In this document: positions 45,801 through 54,624 of the stretch, piece by piece
Layout: every line of letters starts with the position of its first letter
Position numbering within the stretch: the first letter of the stretch is position 1
NCBI GenBank assembly: GCA_964398915.1
Contig: CAYNOR010000007.1
Coordinates: 1 to 64,000, forward strand
Reading direction: 5' to 3'
Length of the DNA: 64,000 bases
DNA from: Tichowtungia sp964398915
GTDB taxonomy: Bacteria; Verrucomicrobiota; Kiritimatiellia; Kiritimatiellales; Tichowtungiaceae
Notes under the pieces: generated by a model
Database searches by the model: none
The model's input: the letters and a program-made list of their open reading frames with translations, nothing else
What the model was told of the DNA's origin: nothing
Program-made: the position numbers and the translations under genes

Positions 45801-47369
45801 ACAGCCGTTACGTCTATTCTCGGAATGCTCCCGATGGCTGTGGCTGTCGGTGCCGGAGCCGCCGCCCGCCGCTCTATCGGTACGACAGTGTTCTGGGGAA
45901 TGACTGCGGCGACTTTTGGTATCATTCTGGTTCCGGCGCTCTACGTGCTGTTCCAGACCTTGCGTGAAAAAGGTCATTCCATCCGCTTGCCGAAAGATAA
46001 GCTGCACCTGCTGATCATTCTGCTGATACCGTTTTTCTTCGGTGGATGTCTTTCTGTCGGACCGGACTATAAAAAACCGGCGCCGCCGCAGCTCGGAGGT
46101 CAGGCGGTTGAACTGCCCGCAGCATGGTGGACCACGCTGAACGATCCGGAGCTGACAGCGCTCGTGGATGAGGCGCTGAAGAATAATCACGATTTGAAAT
46201 CGGCGGTTGCTGCGGTTCGCGCTGCCCGTGCTCAGCTTGGCATCGCCCGCGCCGCGCTCGGTCCGCAACTGGATGCTGCCGGGGGGTACAGTCGCCGGAA
46301 AGCCAGTGATGCGGTTGCCGGAACCGGCGAGACCAGCCTGTATTCCGGCGGGTTTGATGCCTCATGGGAAATCGATCTGTTCGGCGGCAATCGGCGCTCT
46401 GTTCAGGCCGCGGTTGCTGCGTTTGAAGCCAAAGAGGCCGGTCGTGCGGACGTTCAGGTTTCGCTGGCCGCTGAAACCGCCCGCGGTTATGTTCTGCTGC
46501 GCACTGCTCAGCAGCGGTTGCGCGTCGCGCACTCGAATCTTGAAATTCAGCAGCAGACGTATGAACTCCTTAAATCGCGGTTTGAAAGCGGCCTGATCGG
46601 TGAGCTCGCGTTCCAGCAGGCACGTTACAATCTGGAAAGTACCCGCGCTTCGGTTCCGCAGATCGAAACCGCTGTCGAACAAAGTCTCAATGCGCTGGCG
46701 GTTCTCACCGGAGTTATGCCGGGATCACTGCATGAGCGGTTGAGCGCCGTAAAAGAAATTCCGGTGGCGACCGCTCAGACGGTTACCGGAATTCCGGCGG
46801 ATCTGTTGCGCCGCCGTCCCGATGTGCGCAAAGCGGAACGTGAACTGGCCGCTCAAACCGCACGCATCGGCGTTGCCAAGTCCGACTTTTTTCCAAAGCT
46901 CACACTCAACGGCTCGATTGGAGTGGAGGCGCTGAGTTTTAATGCGCTCGGAAATTCCGGTAACGAGTTTTACAGTGTTGGGCCCAGTGTCCGCTGGCCG
47001 ATTTTTCACATGGGCTCAATCCGCAACAACATCAAGGTGCAGAAAGCCGGACAGGAGCAGGCGCTCGCCGCCTATGAAAAGGCCGTGCTGACCGCCGTGC
47101 AGGAAACCCGTGATGCGTTGACCGCGTTTGAAAAAGAGCAGCAGCGCATGACGGCGCTGGATGCCGCGGCTTCTGCGGCACGAACTGCGGCGGAGCTGGC
47201 TGATGATCGTTATAAAAACGGACTGGCCGGATTTGAGCCGGTGCTGGAAGCGCAGCGTGCCCAGCTGACGTTTGAGGATCAGCTGGTGCAGAGCCGGAGC
47301 GCTGTTACACAAAACCTGATTCAACTCTATAAAGTGCTTGGCGGCGGCTGGACTTCACTTGACCGGTAA
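42894..47369 (+). CDS. RND efflux pump fused to its outer-membrane channel
   Basis: One uninterrupted frame of 1491 codons contains two proteins. Residues 1 to ~1025 are a complete AcrB/HAE1-type pump (RFAGVISIVLMLAGILAMFSLP at the start; LVLAIGLLVDDAIVVVERV with the proton-relay Asp pair; GLASKNAILIVEFSK). After FQTLREKGHSIRLPKDK a hydrophobic stretch ends in the lipobox FFGGC (Cys1052). SVGPDYKKP and a complete NodT/OprM-type channel follow (about 440 residues). The fusion keeps the channel's own signal sequence. Processing at Cys1052, or separate initiation at the in-frame TTG (45987), could release the channel. CzcA-type pumps fused to channels exist in Bacteroidota, but an HAE1-type fusion is unusual. 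Confidence 0.93.
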   Translation: MISRIFIERPRFAGVISIVLMLAGILAMFSLPIAQYPEVTPPQVIVHAFYPGASAEVLAATVAGPIEDAVNGVDDMIYMSSTSDSSGSYQLSVSFAVGTDPDMSQVKVQNRVAQAEPLLPAEVTQQGVTVQTKSADMLGFVMIRSPGGTRDELFLSDYIYKVIKPALERVSGVSSAQVYGPKYSMRVWMDSGRLAALGISPAEVAAAIQQQNVQASVGSVGSVPGNGQVTYTLKAEGRLNNPADFENIVVRTGPDSAVVYLKDIARVEKGAENYLNRAKFNGEMAVAIGVSRSSDANALEAMNALRAELKSLSKRFPSDMEYILPYDATNFVRVSIDEIVLTLLITVLLVIGVCYIFLQDWRATMVPALTIPVSLCATFAVLMAFGYSINTLTLFGLVLAIGLLVDDAIVVVERVLYLMETEGLDHKAATIKTMEQVTGAVIATTLVLLAIFVPIGFVGGIVGKIYQQFAVAISTAVLFSTVNALTLSPALCATILRVIKPKEHGPLRWFNTGLNRLRGRYVATSTRLARRLFVTLFILLGVMGGSWLLSSLSPTAFLPDEDQGVMFGAIQLPEGATCTRTEALMEQALQPLRNEPGIAFVVQVSGFSMIGGSGENVAFFLLGLDSWDKRKAPELQAKALQQRLQARLAAVPGARINIFTPPAIMGLGVSGGMDIRLQAINDNDPQKLDAVLKNFLMKLNTTPGIMYAFSGYAADTPHLFLEVDRVKAALMQVKVIDIFATLQNYFGSRYVNDVNFEGQVNKVVIQADWEFRDQADDINRLYVKSQSGAMVPLGSVLNVKPALAPRSVDRYNKFTAASVTAVALPFLSSGDAMKLVTKVAKETLPDGYTFDWSSLSYQESRASGGSFILIALALVFGYLFLVAQYESWSIPLPVMLSTFVAMFGALLALFFTRMPLSIYAQLGLILLVGLASKNAILIVEFSKTRREEGLSIIDAAADGAGQRFRAVLMTAVTSILGMLPMAVAVGAGAAARRSIGTTVFWGMTAATFGIILVPALYVLFQTLREKGHSIRLPKDKLHLLIILLIPFFFGGCLSVGPDYKKPAPPQLGGQAVELPAAWWTTLNDPELTALVDEALKNNHDLKSAVAAVRAARAQLGIARAALGPQLDAAGGYSRRKASDAVAGTGETSLYSGGFDASWEIDLFGGNRRSVQAAVAAFEAKEAGRADVQVSLAAETARGYVLLRTAQQRLRVAHSNLEIQQQTYELLKSRFESGLIGELAFQQARYNLESTRASVPQIETAVEQSLNALAVLTGVMPGSLHERLSAVKEIPVATAQTVTGIPADLLRRRPDVRKAERELAAQTARIGVAKSDFFPKLTLNGSIGVEALSFNALGNSGNEFYSVGPSVRWPIFHMGSIRNNIKVQKAGQEQALAAYEKAVLTAVQETRDALTAFEKEQQRMTALDAAASAARTAAELADDRYKNGLAGFEPVLEAQRAQLTFEDQLVQSRSAVTQNLIQLYKVLGGGWTSLDR

Positions 47370-47484
47370 ACCCTCTATTCACCAAGTAAAACAGTCGGAT
47401 TTTGGGTTGCAGAAAACAGTTTCCTGTTTAGAATGCGAAGCAGTTGGCAGAGCACATGGTGTGTTCGCCGGAAACGGAGGGTTC

Positions 47485-47835
47485 ATGAAGAAGTATGGAT
47501 GGCTGGTCGGGTTGGTGATGATTGCGATGCTTACAGGTTGCGGCGGCAGCACTGCTATTGATGAAAACAAACCGGCGGATCAAGTTGCGGCGGATGCTCA
47601 AAAGATGACTCAGGCTGACCTGCAGAGGATGGTGACGAAATATGAGGGAGCTATTGCTGAAAAAGGTAAAGAACTCGAAGCCCTCACTGCAAAGGTCAAA
47701 GAGATTCCTTTGACCGAGCTGATGGGTGAAAAAGCGAAAGCCCTGAAGGCCGACGTTAGCAAAATCACCACATCAATGGGTAAACTGAAAGATCAGATGG
47801 CGGTTTATGCCAAAGAACTGGCCGCGAAGAAGTAA
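47485..47835 (+). CDS. Small helical lipoprotein
   Basis: The 116-residue protein has a lipoprotein signal (WLVGLVMIAMLTGC, Cys at 19-20). The mature part is almost entirely charged helix (AAIAEKGKELEALTAKVKE-like heptads), with no other domain. GGAGG 4 nt before the ATG fixes this start; the frame from 47338 overlaps the channel gene. It might act as a periplasmic spacer or Lpp-like protein. A terminator follows. The name and function are not known. Confidence 0.82.
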   Translation: MKKYGWLVGLVMIAMLTGCGGSTAIDENKPADQVAADAQKMTQADLQRMVTKYEGAIAEKGKELEALTAKVKEIPLTELMGEKAKALKADVSKITTSMGKLKDQMAVYAKELAAKK

Positions 47836-47856
47836 TTTAATCTTTCAGCGCGTAAA

Positions 47857-47884
47857 AAAACGCTCCGCTTTTGCGGGGCGTTTG
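47857..47884 (+). terminator. Rho-independent terminator
   Basis: CGCTCCGC and GCGGGGCG (one G-T wobble) form a stem around TTTT, flanked by AAA and TTTG. It lies about 22 bp after the helical lipoprotein stop and probably ends the tetR-RND operon. Confidence 0.75.
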
Positions 47885-48117
47885 TTGTTTACGGAAGAAG
47901 ACCTTTTTTGCTTTTACGAACCATTGGCACCCCATGGAATGTTGGAATGAAGGAATACTGGATTAATGAAGAAGGCCTCGGCAACACATCTGATCCGATT
48001 AGAATCATCAAACCGCGCATCATGCGATTGTGACCTCGATTTGATGCAACTCGCTGCAAATCAGCATTCCAAATTATCCATCATTCCATCATTCCGCGTC
48101 CTATGGGACGCTACTGT

Positions 48118-48711
48118 TTACGAACCTTGGAAGAAATGGGTCCAGATATTGGCGGCGGCGTTGAGTGCGCGGGCGCGATGAGAGATTTTATTTTTCACTT
48201 CCGGAGGAAGTTCGGCGAAGGTCTGGTTGTAGCCGTCCGGAACAAAGAGTGGATCGTAACCGAAGCCTTGATTCCCGCGCAGTTCTTCGATAATGCGGCC
48301 GTGCACAGAGCCCTCAACCGTTTGCGGGTCTTCGCCGGGCAGAGCGAGTGCAATGACCGTGCGGAACTGTGCGCTGCGGTTGGGCTTGCCCGCAAGTTCA
48401 CGTAACAGCTTTAGATTGTTGTCATGGTACGTGCACCCTTCGCCGGACCAGCGGGCGGAAAAGACACCCGGTTCACCATGTAATGCTTCCACTTCCAGCC
48501 CGGAATCGTCGGCCATTGCGGGTAATCCGGTGGCTGTGCAGATTTCGACGGCCTTTTTTAATGCGTTGGCTTCCAGCGTGGCGCCGTCTTCGACAACATC
48601 AGGGATTTCCGGGAAATCAAAGGCGGAGCAGACGTCCAGTCCTTGAAAATCAAAGATGGCGTGAATCTCTTCGAGCTTGTGCGGATTGCGGGTGGCGATG
48701 ACTAGTTTCAT
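48118..48711 (-). CDS. rdgB: Non-canonical purine NTP pyrophosphatase (RdgB/HAM1)
   Basis: The 197-residue enzyme removes dITP, ITP and XTP from the nucleotide pool. VIATRNPHKLEEIHAIF is the family start. DDSGLEVEALHGEPGVFSARW is the conserved catalytic block and GRIIEELRGNQGFGYDPLF the substrate-binding block near the end. The longer frame from 48771 adds 20 residues without similarity, so I start at MKLVIAT. It stands alone on the minus strand next to tRNA-Leu. Confidence 0.95.
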   Translation of the reverse strand: MKLVIATRNPHKLEEIHAIFDFQGLDVCSAFDFPEIPDVVEDGATLEANALKKAVEICTATGLPAMADDSGLEVEALHGEPGVFSARWSGEGCTYHDNNLKLLRELAGKPNRSAQFRTVIALALPGEDPQTVEGSVHGRIIEELRGNQGFGYDPLFVPDGYNQTFAELPPEVKNKISHRARALNAAANIWTHFFQGS

Positions 48712-48816
48712 GGGGCAGAGTGTGGAAGTTCGGCGTTTCGAGTTCAAGATCAGCTTATTTAAAATATGCACTTGCGCAGGGCAGGTGGAGAAGTTATCTT
48801 CTCCGGCCTTTCCTGT

Positions 48817-48903
48817 GCTCGGGTGGTGAAATTGGTAGACACGCTAGCTTGAGGTGCTAGTGGCCGCAAGGCCTTCGGGGTTCGAGTCCCCGCTCGAGCA
48901 CCA
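48817..48903 (+). tRNA. tRNA-Leu (anticodon GAG)
   Basis: The acceptor stem GCTCGGG/CTCGAGC, anticodon stem CTAGC/GCTAG with loop TTGAGGT, a long variable arm (GGCCGCAAGGCC-type) and T arm CGGGG/CCCCG all fold. The anticodon GAG reads CUC and CUU. CCA is encoded at 48901-48903. Confidence 0.95.
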
Positions 48904-48950
48904 ATTCGATGTAAATCAGGTTTTTGATCCTGTTTGAAAACGGGGGATAA

Positions 48951-49283
48951 ATGTCAGGCATGAAGAAACCATGGATTATTGCAGTTGCGACAGTATTTCT
49001 TATGTTGTTGCTGTTGCCCTGTAATCATGCCGAAAAACCGTGTCATGCTTCTGTCCTGGACCCCGTTTGCACTGCTGCACATACAGAGTGTCGGGATTGT
49101 TCAACTTCTTCCTGCTCATGGAAGCCGGAGGTTCGTCCGGAGAACAGCAGTCCGGACTTCGAGGCGCCAGTAAGGCAGATTCTTTGCGTACGCATTATCG
49201 ATATAGACCAACCGGCGCCTCCGGATGTTACGTTATCTTTTAAGGATGTTTTGCCGATCTTAACTTTCCAGCTCCTGATTTGA
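48951..49283 (+). CDS. Small Cys-rich exported protein before metal efflux genes
   Basis: The 110-residue protein has a signal peptide or anchor (WIIAVATVFLMLLLLPC). The next 35 residues hold several Cys and His: HAEKPCHAS, DPVCTAAHTECRDC, SSCSWK. GGGGG 4-8 nt upstream of the ATG supports the start. It lies 52 bp before the outer-membrane channel of the metal efflux operon. It may bind metal in the periplasm or act in regulation; this is a guess from composition and position. It has no recognised family. Confidence 0.65.
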   Translation: MSGMKKPWIIAVATVFLMLLLLPCNHAEKPCHASVLDPVCTAAHTECRDCSTSSCSWKPEVRPENSSPDFEAPVRQILCVRIIDIDQPAPPDVTLSFKDVLPILTFQLLI

Positions 49284-49335
49284 GATTCTTTGTTCCCGCC
49301 CGGTGAACGAAGAATCATTTAAATCAGGAGTTTTG

Positions 49336-50526
49336 ATGAACAAGCACATTTTTTTTATAGCCGTGACAGGCCTGTCGGTTTCCACTCAGGCGTTGACTCT
49401 GGACGAAGCGTTAAAGTCAGTCGCCGGGAAAAGTCCGGAACTGCGCGCCGCCCGGGCGGAGGCGGAAGCCTCCAAGTCTGATATCCGTGCGGCATCCGCA
49501 TGGTCCAATCCGGAACTCGAATTTGAATCCGAAGGGATCGGTGGAGATTATAAGGGGGCGGACTCCGCAGAATACAGCCTGATGCTTTCGCAGGAGTTCC
49601 CAACCTCTGGGAAAATCCGCAAGGGACGGATGGTTGCTTTTCATGCCGCTTCCTCCGCCTCCGCTGCGGTTCTTGAAGCCGGGCGCGACGTTGAGTCGGC
49701 TGTGCGTCAGGTGTTTGCCGATGCTCAGGCTGCTCAGGAGATTCTGGCTGTCCGTGAACAGCAGCTCGCGCTGGCGGAGGAGTTGGTGAGTGTCTCTCAG
49801 AAACGTCGTGAGGCCGGAGCCGCGTCCGAGCTGGAAGTGTTGCGCGCTGAAATGATGCTCGAATCCGGGCGAGGTGAAAAACTGGCTGCCGAAAAAATGT
49901 ATGGCGCCACGCAATTGAAACTGGCGAAGTTGATCGGTCTTCCAACCCTTGGAAAAATAGAAGGCGATTTTTTCCAACCTTTGGATCTCCCTGCGGGGTT
50001 GGCGTTTCGTGCAACACATCCGGCGCTCCAGCGGTTCCAGGCTTTGGAAAATGAGGCGGATGCCAAGACTGCACTCGCCAAGAGCTCGCAACTTCCCGAT
50101 GTGACCTTTGGCGCCGGAGCACGTTACGAAGAAGACGGGAATGCGCACAGCTATCTGTTTTCCGCTTCAATTCCACTGCCGCTTTTCAGTCGCGGGCGTG
50201 CGGAGACCCTGTCTGCCGGGTTGCGCGCTGAAGCGGTACGTTTTGGAAATAAAGCCGCCCGGCGGGAGATTGAAATTGATCTGGGATCGGCGTTGGCCGA
50301 GTTTGAAACGGCCGTTGCCGAGGTTGTCCGTTGTCGTGATGTTTTGTGCCCTAAAGCGGAACGGTCTGTTGAGCTGATCCGGAGCGATGCATCCGGACGC
50401 TACGGATGGTTGGAGCGCATTGAAGTCCAGCAGGTGCTGGCCGAAACGCGTATCCGGATGATTAAGGCTCAGCACACCGCGCTGAAGGCACACGCAGAAC
50501 TCTTAAAATTTTATACGGGAGAATAA
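49336..50526 (+). CDS. Outer-membrane channel of metal efflux (CusC/CzcC family)
   Basis: The 396-residue TolC-family protein has a signal peptide (HIFFIAVTGLSVSTQA). The repeated helical-hairpin half-domains begin LTLDEALKSVAGKSPELRAARAEAEA in parts and resume with FRATHPALQRFQALENEADAKTALAKSS in parts. AGGAG before the ATG fixes the start. It is the first gene of the set with adaptor and pump. The iterated palindrome occurs twice (49940, 50035), with a one-mismatch copy at 49972. Confidence 0.9.
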   Translation: MNKHIFFIAVTGLSVSTQALTLDEALKSVAGKSPELRAARAEAEASKSDIRAASAWSNPELEFESEGIGGDYKGADSAEYSLMLSQEFPTSGKIRKGRMVAFHAASSASAAVLEAGRDVESAVRQVFADAQAAQEILAVREQQLALAEELVSVSQKRREAGAASELEVLRAEMMLESGRGEKLAAEKMYGATQLKLAKLIGLPTLGKIEGDFFQPLDLPAGLAFRATHPALQRFQALENEADAKTALAKSSQLPDVTFGAGARYEEDGNAHSYLFSASIPLPLFSRGRAETLSAGLRAEAVRFGNKAARREIEIDLGSALAEFETAVAEVVRCRDVLCPKAERSVELIRSDASGRYGWLERIEVQQVLAETRIRMIKAQHTALKAHAELLKFYTGE

Positions 50527-50528
50527 TG

Positions 50529-51413
50529 ATGAAGAACTTTTTTTTATTGATCACGTTGCTGTCGGGAATTTCATTTGCACAGGAGCATGCTCATGAGGGG
50601 TGCGACGGGCACGATGCCGAACCGGCGGGTGTTGAAATCAAACCTGCGACGGGCGGTTTAATCGAACGGCAGTTTACTTTTCCTGCCGGGATTAAAATGA
50701 ATCGCAACCGGTATGCTGCAGTGTCGCCCCGTTATGCGGGAACGATCCGTGAACTCCGGGCGGAGCCCGGCGATGCGGTGAAGCCGGGCGATGCGCTGGC
50801 TCTGATGGAGAATCGCGAAACGCTGGCTGTCTATAATCTGGTATCGCCGTTAGCGGGAACGGTGATTTCAAAAAATGGTTCAGTCGGCGAATCGACCGGC
50901 GAAGAAACGGTTCTTTTTGAAATTGCCGATCTCTCTAGTGTCTGGGTTGAAATTAATGTTTTCCCGCAGTATCAGCAGGCGGTTCGCAAAGGCGCACCGG
51001 TACAGTTGATTGCTCCGGACGGACGGACGGCGCAAACAATGATTGAGTACGTGAGTCCGCTGGTTTCCCCTGAAACCCGCACGTTCAAAGCGCGTTGTGA
51101 ACTTTCGGATTCCAGCGGCAATTTTGCCCCCGGATCGTTTGTCCGCGCTCAGATTACGGTGGAATCGGTTCAGGCGGATGTTCGCGTCGAAAAGGACGCT
51201 GTTCAAACGATGAAGGGCGGGTCGATTGTGTTTATTCAGGATGCAGATGGGCTTGAGCCGCGCGATGTAACGGTCGGCTTGTCGGACGGAACTTTTGTGG
51301 AAATCAAGACGGGTCTCAAGCCGGGCGAGCAGTATGTCGTCCGTGGAGCATTTGGGTTGAAGGCCGAACTGGTTATCAGCGGAACTAATCCGCATGCGGG
51401 GTGCGGGCACTAG
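50529..51413 (+). CDS. Metal efflux periplasmic adaptor (CusB/CzcB family)
   Basis: The 294-residue adaptor has a signal peptide. The mature N-terminus is His/Cys-rich (EHAHEGCDGHDAEP), and the C-terminus ends HAGCGH; both could bind metal. The lipoyl halves RELRAEPGDAVKPGDALALM and SPLAGTVISKNGSVGESTGEE and a C-terminal barrel (KAELVISG) fit CzcB/CusB. I start at the second ATG, 7 nt after GGGAG. It joins the channel and pump in the periplasm. Confidence 0.92.
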   Translation: MKNFFLLITLLSGISFAQEHAHEGCDGHDAEPAGVEIKPATGGLIERQFTFPAGIKMNRNRYAAVSPRYAGTIRELRAEPGDAVKPGDALALMENRETLAVYNLVSPLAGTVISKNGSVGESTGEETVLFEIADLSSVWVEINVFPQYQQAVRKGAPVQLIAPDGRTAQTMIEYVSPLVSPETRTFKARCELSDSSGNFAPGSFVRAQITVESVQADVRVEKDAVQTMKGGSIVFIQDADGLEPRDVTVGLSDGTFVEIKTGLKPGEQYVVRGAFGLKAELVISGTNPHAGCGH

Positions 51414-51431
51414 AGCGAATTGGAGTAAATC

Positions 51432-54400
51432 ATGATAAACAGATTGATAGAATTTTCTCTGCGGGTGCGCGGGCTCGTGGTTGCCATGATGATCGGTGTG
51501 CTGGTTTTCGGGATTTATTCCTACCGCCACATGGCGGTGGATGCGTTCCCCGATATTTCGCCGATTATGGTTCCGGTATTTGCCGAGGTGGACGGTATGG
51601 CCCCTGAAGAAATCGAACGGTTGATTACATTTCCAATTGAAAATGCAATGAATGGTTTGCCGGACGTTACACAGATTAAGTCGACTTCGGCGTTCGGAAT
51701 GTCCGTGATCTATGTTTATTTTAAAGATGGAACGGACATTTATTTTGCTCGGCAATTGGTAGCCGAACGGCTGGCCTCGGCGATGGCCGATCTTCCGGAG
51801 ATGCGCGAGCCGCCCATGCTTGGTCCCATTTCAACGGGGCTGGGTCAGGTTTTTATGTATTACCTGACGTTGGATGAGTCTGTGGACACCGAAGGTAAAG
51901 CGCCGGATGTTTATCTGCGTGAACTCAATGACTGGGTGGTTAAATACCAGCTTCAAACCGTACCGGGAGTCACCGATATTCTTTCGATTGGCGGACACGT
52001 TTTGCAGTATCAGGTGCGCGTTAATCCCTATGAATTGCAACGTTACCGTATCTCAATGGAAGATATCGTCGAGGCGATTCGGGCGAATAATCGTAATGCG
52101 GGCGGACAGTTTTTAGTGCTTGGCTCCGAGGAAGCGCTCGTGCGCGGAATCGGGTTGCTCGAAAATCTGGAACAGATTCGCGATATTCCAATACGCACGG
52201 TGGATGGCGTTCCGCTGACGGTTAGTTCTGTCGCTACAGTGGAATACGGCAACGAAATCCGGCGTGGTGCGGTTTCGCATAACGGTAAAGAAGAGGTTGT
52301 CGCCGGAATGGTTCTGAAATTGTACGGAGAAAACACGTCTGCCGTGATTAAAAAACTTTATGTCAAAGTGGCTGAAGTGCAGGCCTCGCTTCCCAAAGGG
52401 GTGAAGTTAGTGCCGTATTATGAACAGGCAAAGCTGGTGAATCTGGCGACCGGAACGATTAAGACGGCCCTGTGGCAAGGCGCGGTTCTGGTGATTCTTA
52501 CCTTGCTGGTGTTTATGGGCAATTTGCGCAGCGCTATCATCGTGGTGCTCTCACTGCCGGTCTGTGCGTTAATTGCGGTCATAATGATGGGGGTTAAAGG
52601 CGTTTCTGCCAATCTGATGTCTCTTGGTGGAATCGCCATTGCCATCGGGATGCTTGGCGACGGTGCCATCGTGATGGTCGAAAACATCTATCGCCATTTA
52701 GGTCTGCCGGAAAACCGGGCGCGGGAAAAATCTGCCGTTATTATCGATGCTGCACGCGAAGTAAGTCGTCCGATTTTCTTTTCCGTCGCGATTATCATTA
52801 TGGTTTTTATGCCCATTTATGCGCTGCAAGGCGTAGAGGGAAAGCTGTTCACGCCGATGGCGTTCACGATCACCTTCGCCTTGATGGGATCCATCGTCAC
52901 CGCTTTGATCGTTTCGCCGGTGCTGAGCCGTTATCTTCTCAAACAGGGCGTTCACCGCGAGAGCCGGTTGATGGAGAAATTAAAAAATGGTTACCGGGCG
53001 CTGTTAAATCGAACGCAACGCCGCCGGGGAATAGTTGTCGTTTGTGCAGTGATAGCATTAGCCATCAGTTTGTTGGTTTTTCCAATGATTGGAACTGAGT
53101 TTATTCCGACGATGGAGGAAGGCTCGATTCTTATTGGTGTGGCCATGGCACCATCTATTTCACTCGAAACGGCTACCGAAACGGTGATGAAAATGGAGCG
53201 AGAAATTCTGGAGTTTCCGGAGGTGAAGGAGACGGTTTCCCGCATTGGACGGCCCGAGGCAGGGAGTTGTCCGCACCCGGTCAATTCCGCTGAAATTTAT
53301 GTAGAGATTCGTTCCGGTGCAGACAAGGCGAAGCTGATTGCCGCAATGGATAAAAAGTTGGCCGCCGTTCCGGGTGTTCAGTTGAATTTTACTCAGCCGA
53401 TCCAAAATGCATTCGACGAACTCCTATCCGGCATCAAGGCGCAATTGGCCATTAAAGTATTCGGGGAAGACCTTGCTGTGCTGCAACGTGTCGCAGGAGA
53501 AATAAAAGAAGCGATTAAAGGGGTTCCCGGGCTGGTTGATTTATCTGTGGAGCAAAGTGCAGGTCAGCCGCAGATACAAATTGCGGTCGATCGCGCCGCC
53601 TGCGCACGCTATGGTGTCGCTGTAAAGGAGGTTCTTGAATTGGTCGAACTTTCAATCGGCGGCGAGCCGGTGGATCAGGTCTATCTGAACACCCGGCGTT
53701 TTGGAATTCATGTGCGCTATCAAGAGGCGTTCCGCGCCAGTCCTGATACCATCCGCAATCTATTGGTGCATACCGGCGATGGTTCATTGGTTTCATTGGA
53801 GCAGGTTGCCGCGGTAAGCGAAGCAACCGGCCCTCTTGAAATAACGCGCGAAAAAAATCAGCGGCGCTGGATCGTGCAGGGCAATGTGCGCGGACGCGAC
53901 CTCGGCAGTGTAGCCGATGAAGTCCGTACGCGGATTGCTCAGCAGGTTAAATTGCCGAACGGATACTTTGTGGAATACGGCGGACAGTTTGAAAATCAGC
54001 AACGTGCTATGCATCGGCTCGCGCTCATCGTTCCTCTTGTCATTATTACAGTCTTTATTCTGCTTTGGATGACGTTCGGCTCGTGGCGCGATGCGCTCAT
54101 TATCATCATCAATGTGCCGCTTGCGCTCATTGGAGGAATCGTCGGATTATTAATCACCGGAGAGTATCTTTCGGTGCCTGCTGCCGTTGGGTTTATAGCG
54201 CTTTTCGGGATTTCTGTGCAAAACGGTGTCGTGCTCGTCAGTTATTTTAATCAACTTCGACAGGAAGGGCTTAATCTGAACGATGCTGTTTTAGAAGGCG
54301 GACTTTTGCGGCTTCGTCCCGTACTGATGACAGCGCTGACAACGGTACTCGGATTGCTTCCGCTGCTGCTTTCGCACGGCATCGGCTCAGAGGTGCAACG

Positions 54401-54527
54401 CCCGCTGGCGGTGGTTGTTGTTTTCGGACTGACCACGTCAACGCTGCTCACGCTTTTCGTGATCCCAGCGGTCTATGGACTGATTGAAAGCCGTCGTCCG
54501 GAAAAATTTGAAACGCTGCTGGATTAA
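51432..54527 (+). CDS. Heavy-metal RND pump (CusA/CzcA family)
   Basis: The 1031-residue inner-membrane proton antiporter is of the HME type. VDAFPDISPIMVPVFAEVDG, the LGGIAIAIGMLGDGAIVMVEN proton-relay helix in parts and the second-half FIALFGISVQNGVVLVSY are typical. It expels Cu/Ag or Co/Zn/Cd; the substrate is not decided by sequence alone, because the Met/His sites are not clearly readable. It starts 18 bp after the adaptor. A perfect iterated palindrome (53080) encodes FPMIGT near residue 550. Confidence 0.95.
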   Translation: MINRLIEFSLRVRGLVVAMMIGVLVFGIYSYRHMAVDAFPDISPIMVPVFAEVDGMAPEEIERLITFPIENAMNGLPDVTQIKSTSAFGMSVIYVYFKDGTDIYFARQLVAERLASAMADLPEMREPPMLGPISTGLGQVFMYYLTLDESVDTEGKAPDVYLRELNDWVVKYQLQTVPGVTDILSIGGHVLQYQVRVNPYELQRYRISMEDIVEAIRANNRNAGGQFLVLGSEEALVRGIGLLENLEQIRDIPIRTVDGVPLTVSSVATVEYGNEIRRGAVSHNGKEEVVAGMVLKLYGENTSAVIKKLYVKVAEVQASLPKGVKLVPYYEQAKLVNLATGTIKTALWQGAVLVILTLLVFMGNLRSAIIVVLSLPVCALIAVIMMGVKGVSANLMSLGGIAIAIGMLGDGAIVMVENIYRHLGLPENRAREKSAVIIDAAREVSRPIFFSVAIIIMVFMPIYALQGVEGKLFTPMAFTITFALMGSIVTALIVSPVLSRYLLKQGVHRESRLMEKLKNGYRALLNRTQRRRGIVVVCAVIALAISLLVFPMIGTEFIPTMEEGSILIGVAMAPSISLETATETVMKMEREILEFPEVKETVSRIGRPEAGSCPHPVNSAEIYVEIRSGADKAKLIAAMDKKLAAVPGVQLNFTQPIQNAFDELLSGIKAQLAIKVFGEDLAVLQRVAGEIKEAIKGVPGLVDLSVEQSAGQPQIQIAVDRAACARYGVAVKEVLELVELSIGGEPVDQVYLNTRRFGIHVRYQEAFRASPDTIRNLLVHTGDGSLVSLEQVAAVSEATGPLEITREKNQRRWIVQGNVRGRDLGSVADEVRTRIAQQVKLPNGYFVEYGGQFENQQRAMHRLALIVPLVIITVFILLWMTFGSWRDALIIIINVPLALIGGIVGLLITGEYLSVPAAVGFIALFGISVQNGVVLVSYFNQLRQEGLNLNDAVLEGGLLRLRPVLMTALTTVLGLLPLLLSHGIGSEVQRPLAVVVVFGLTTSTLLTLFVIPAVYGLIESRRPEKFETLLD

Positions 54528-54624
54528 CCGATTGCTGCCCGCCAATAAAGTTCCTGCAAAGTAATCTGGCGACTGCCACCGTTTCGCTGTTTCATCTTTT
54601 CTCCGTTCCGTGTACTGTCTCCCT

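Noticed and set aside
47885..48117. Possible small gene between the lipoprotein terminator and rdgB
   Set aside because: Only short frames with CATTCCA-type simple repeats are present, with no coding signal.
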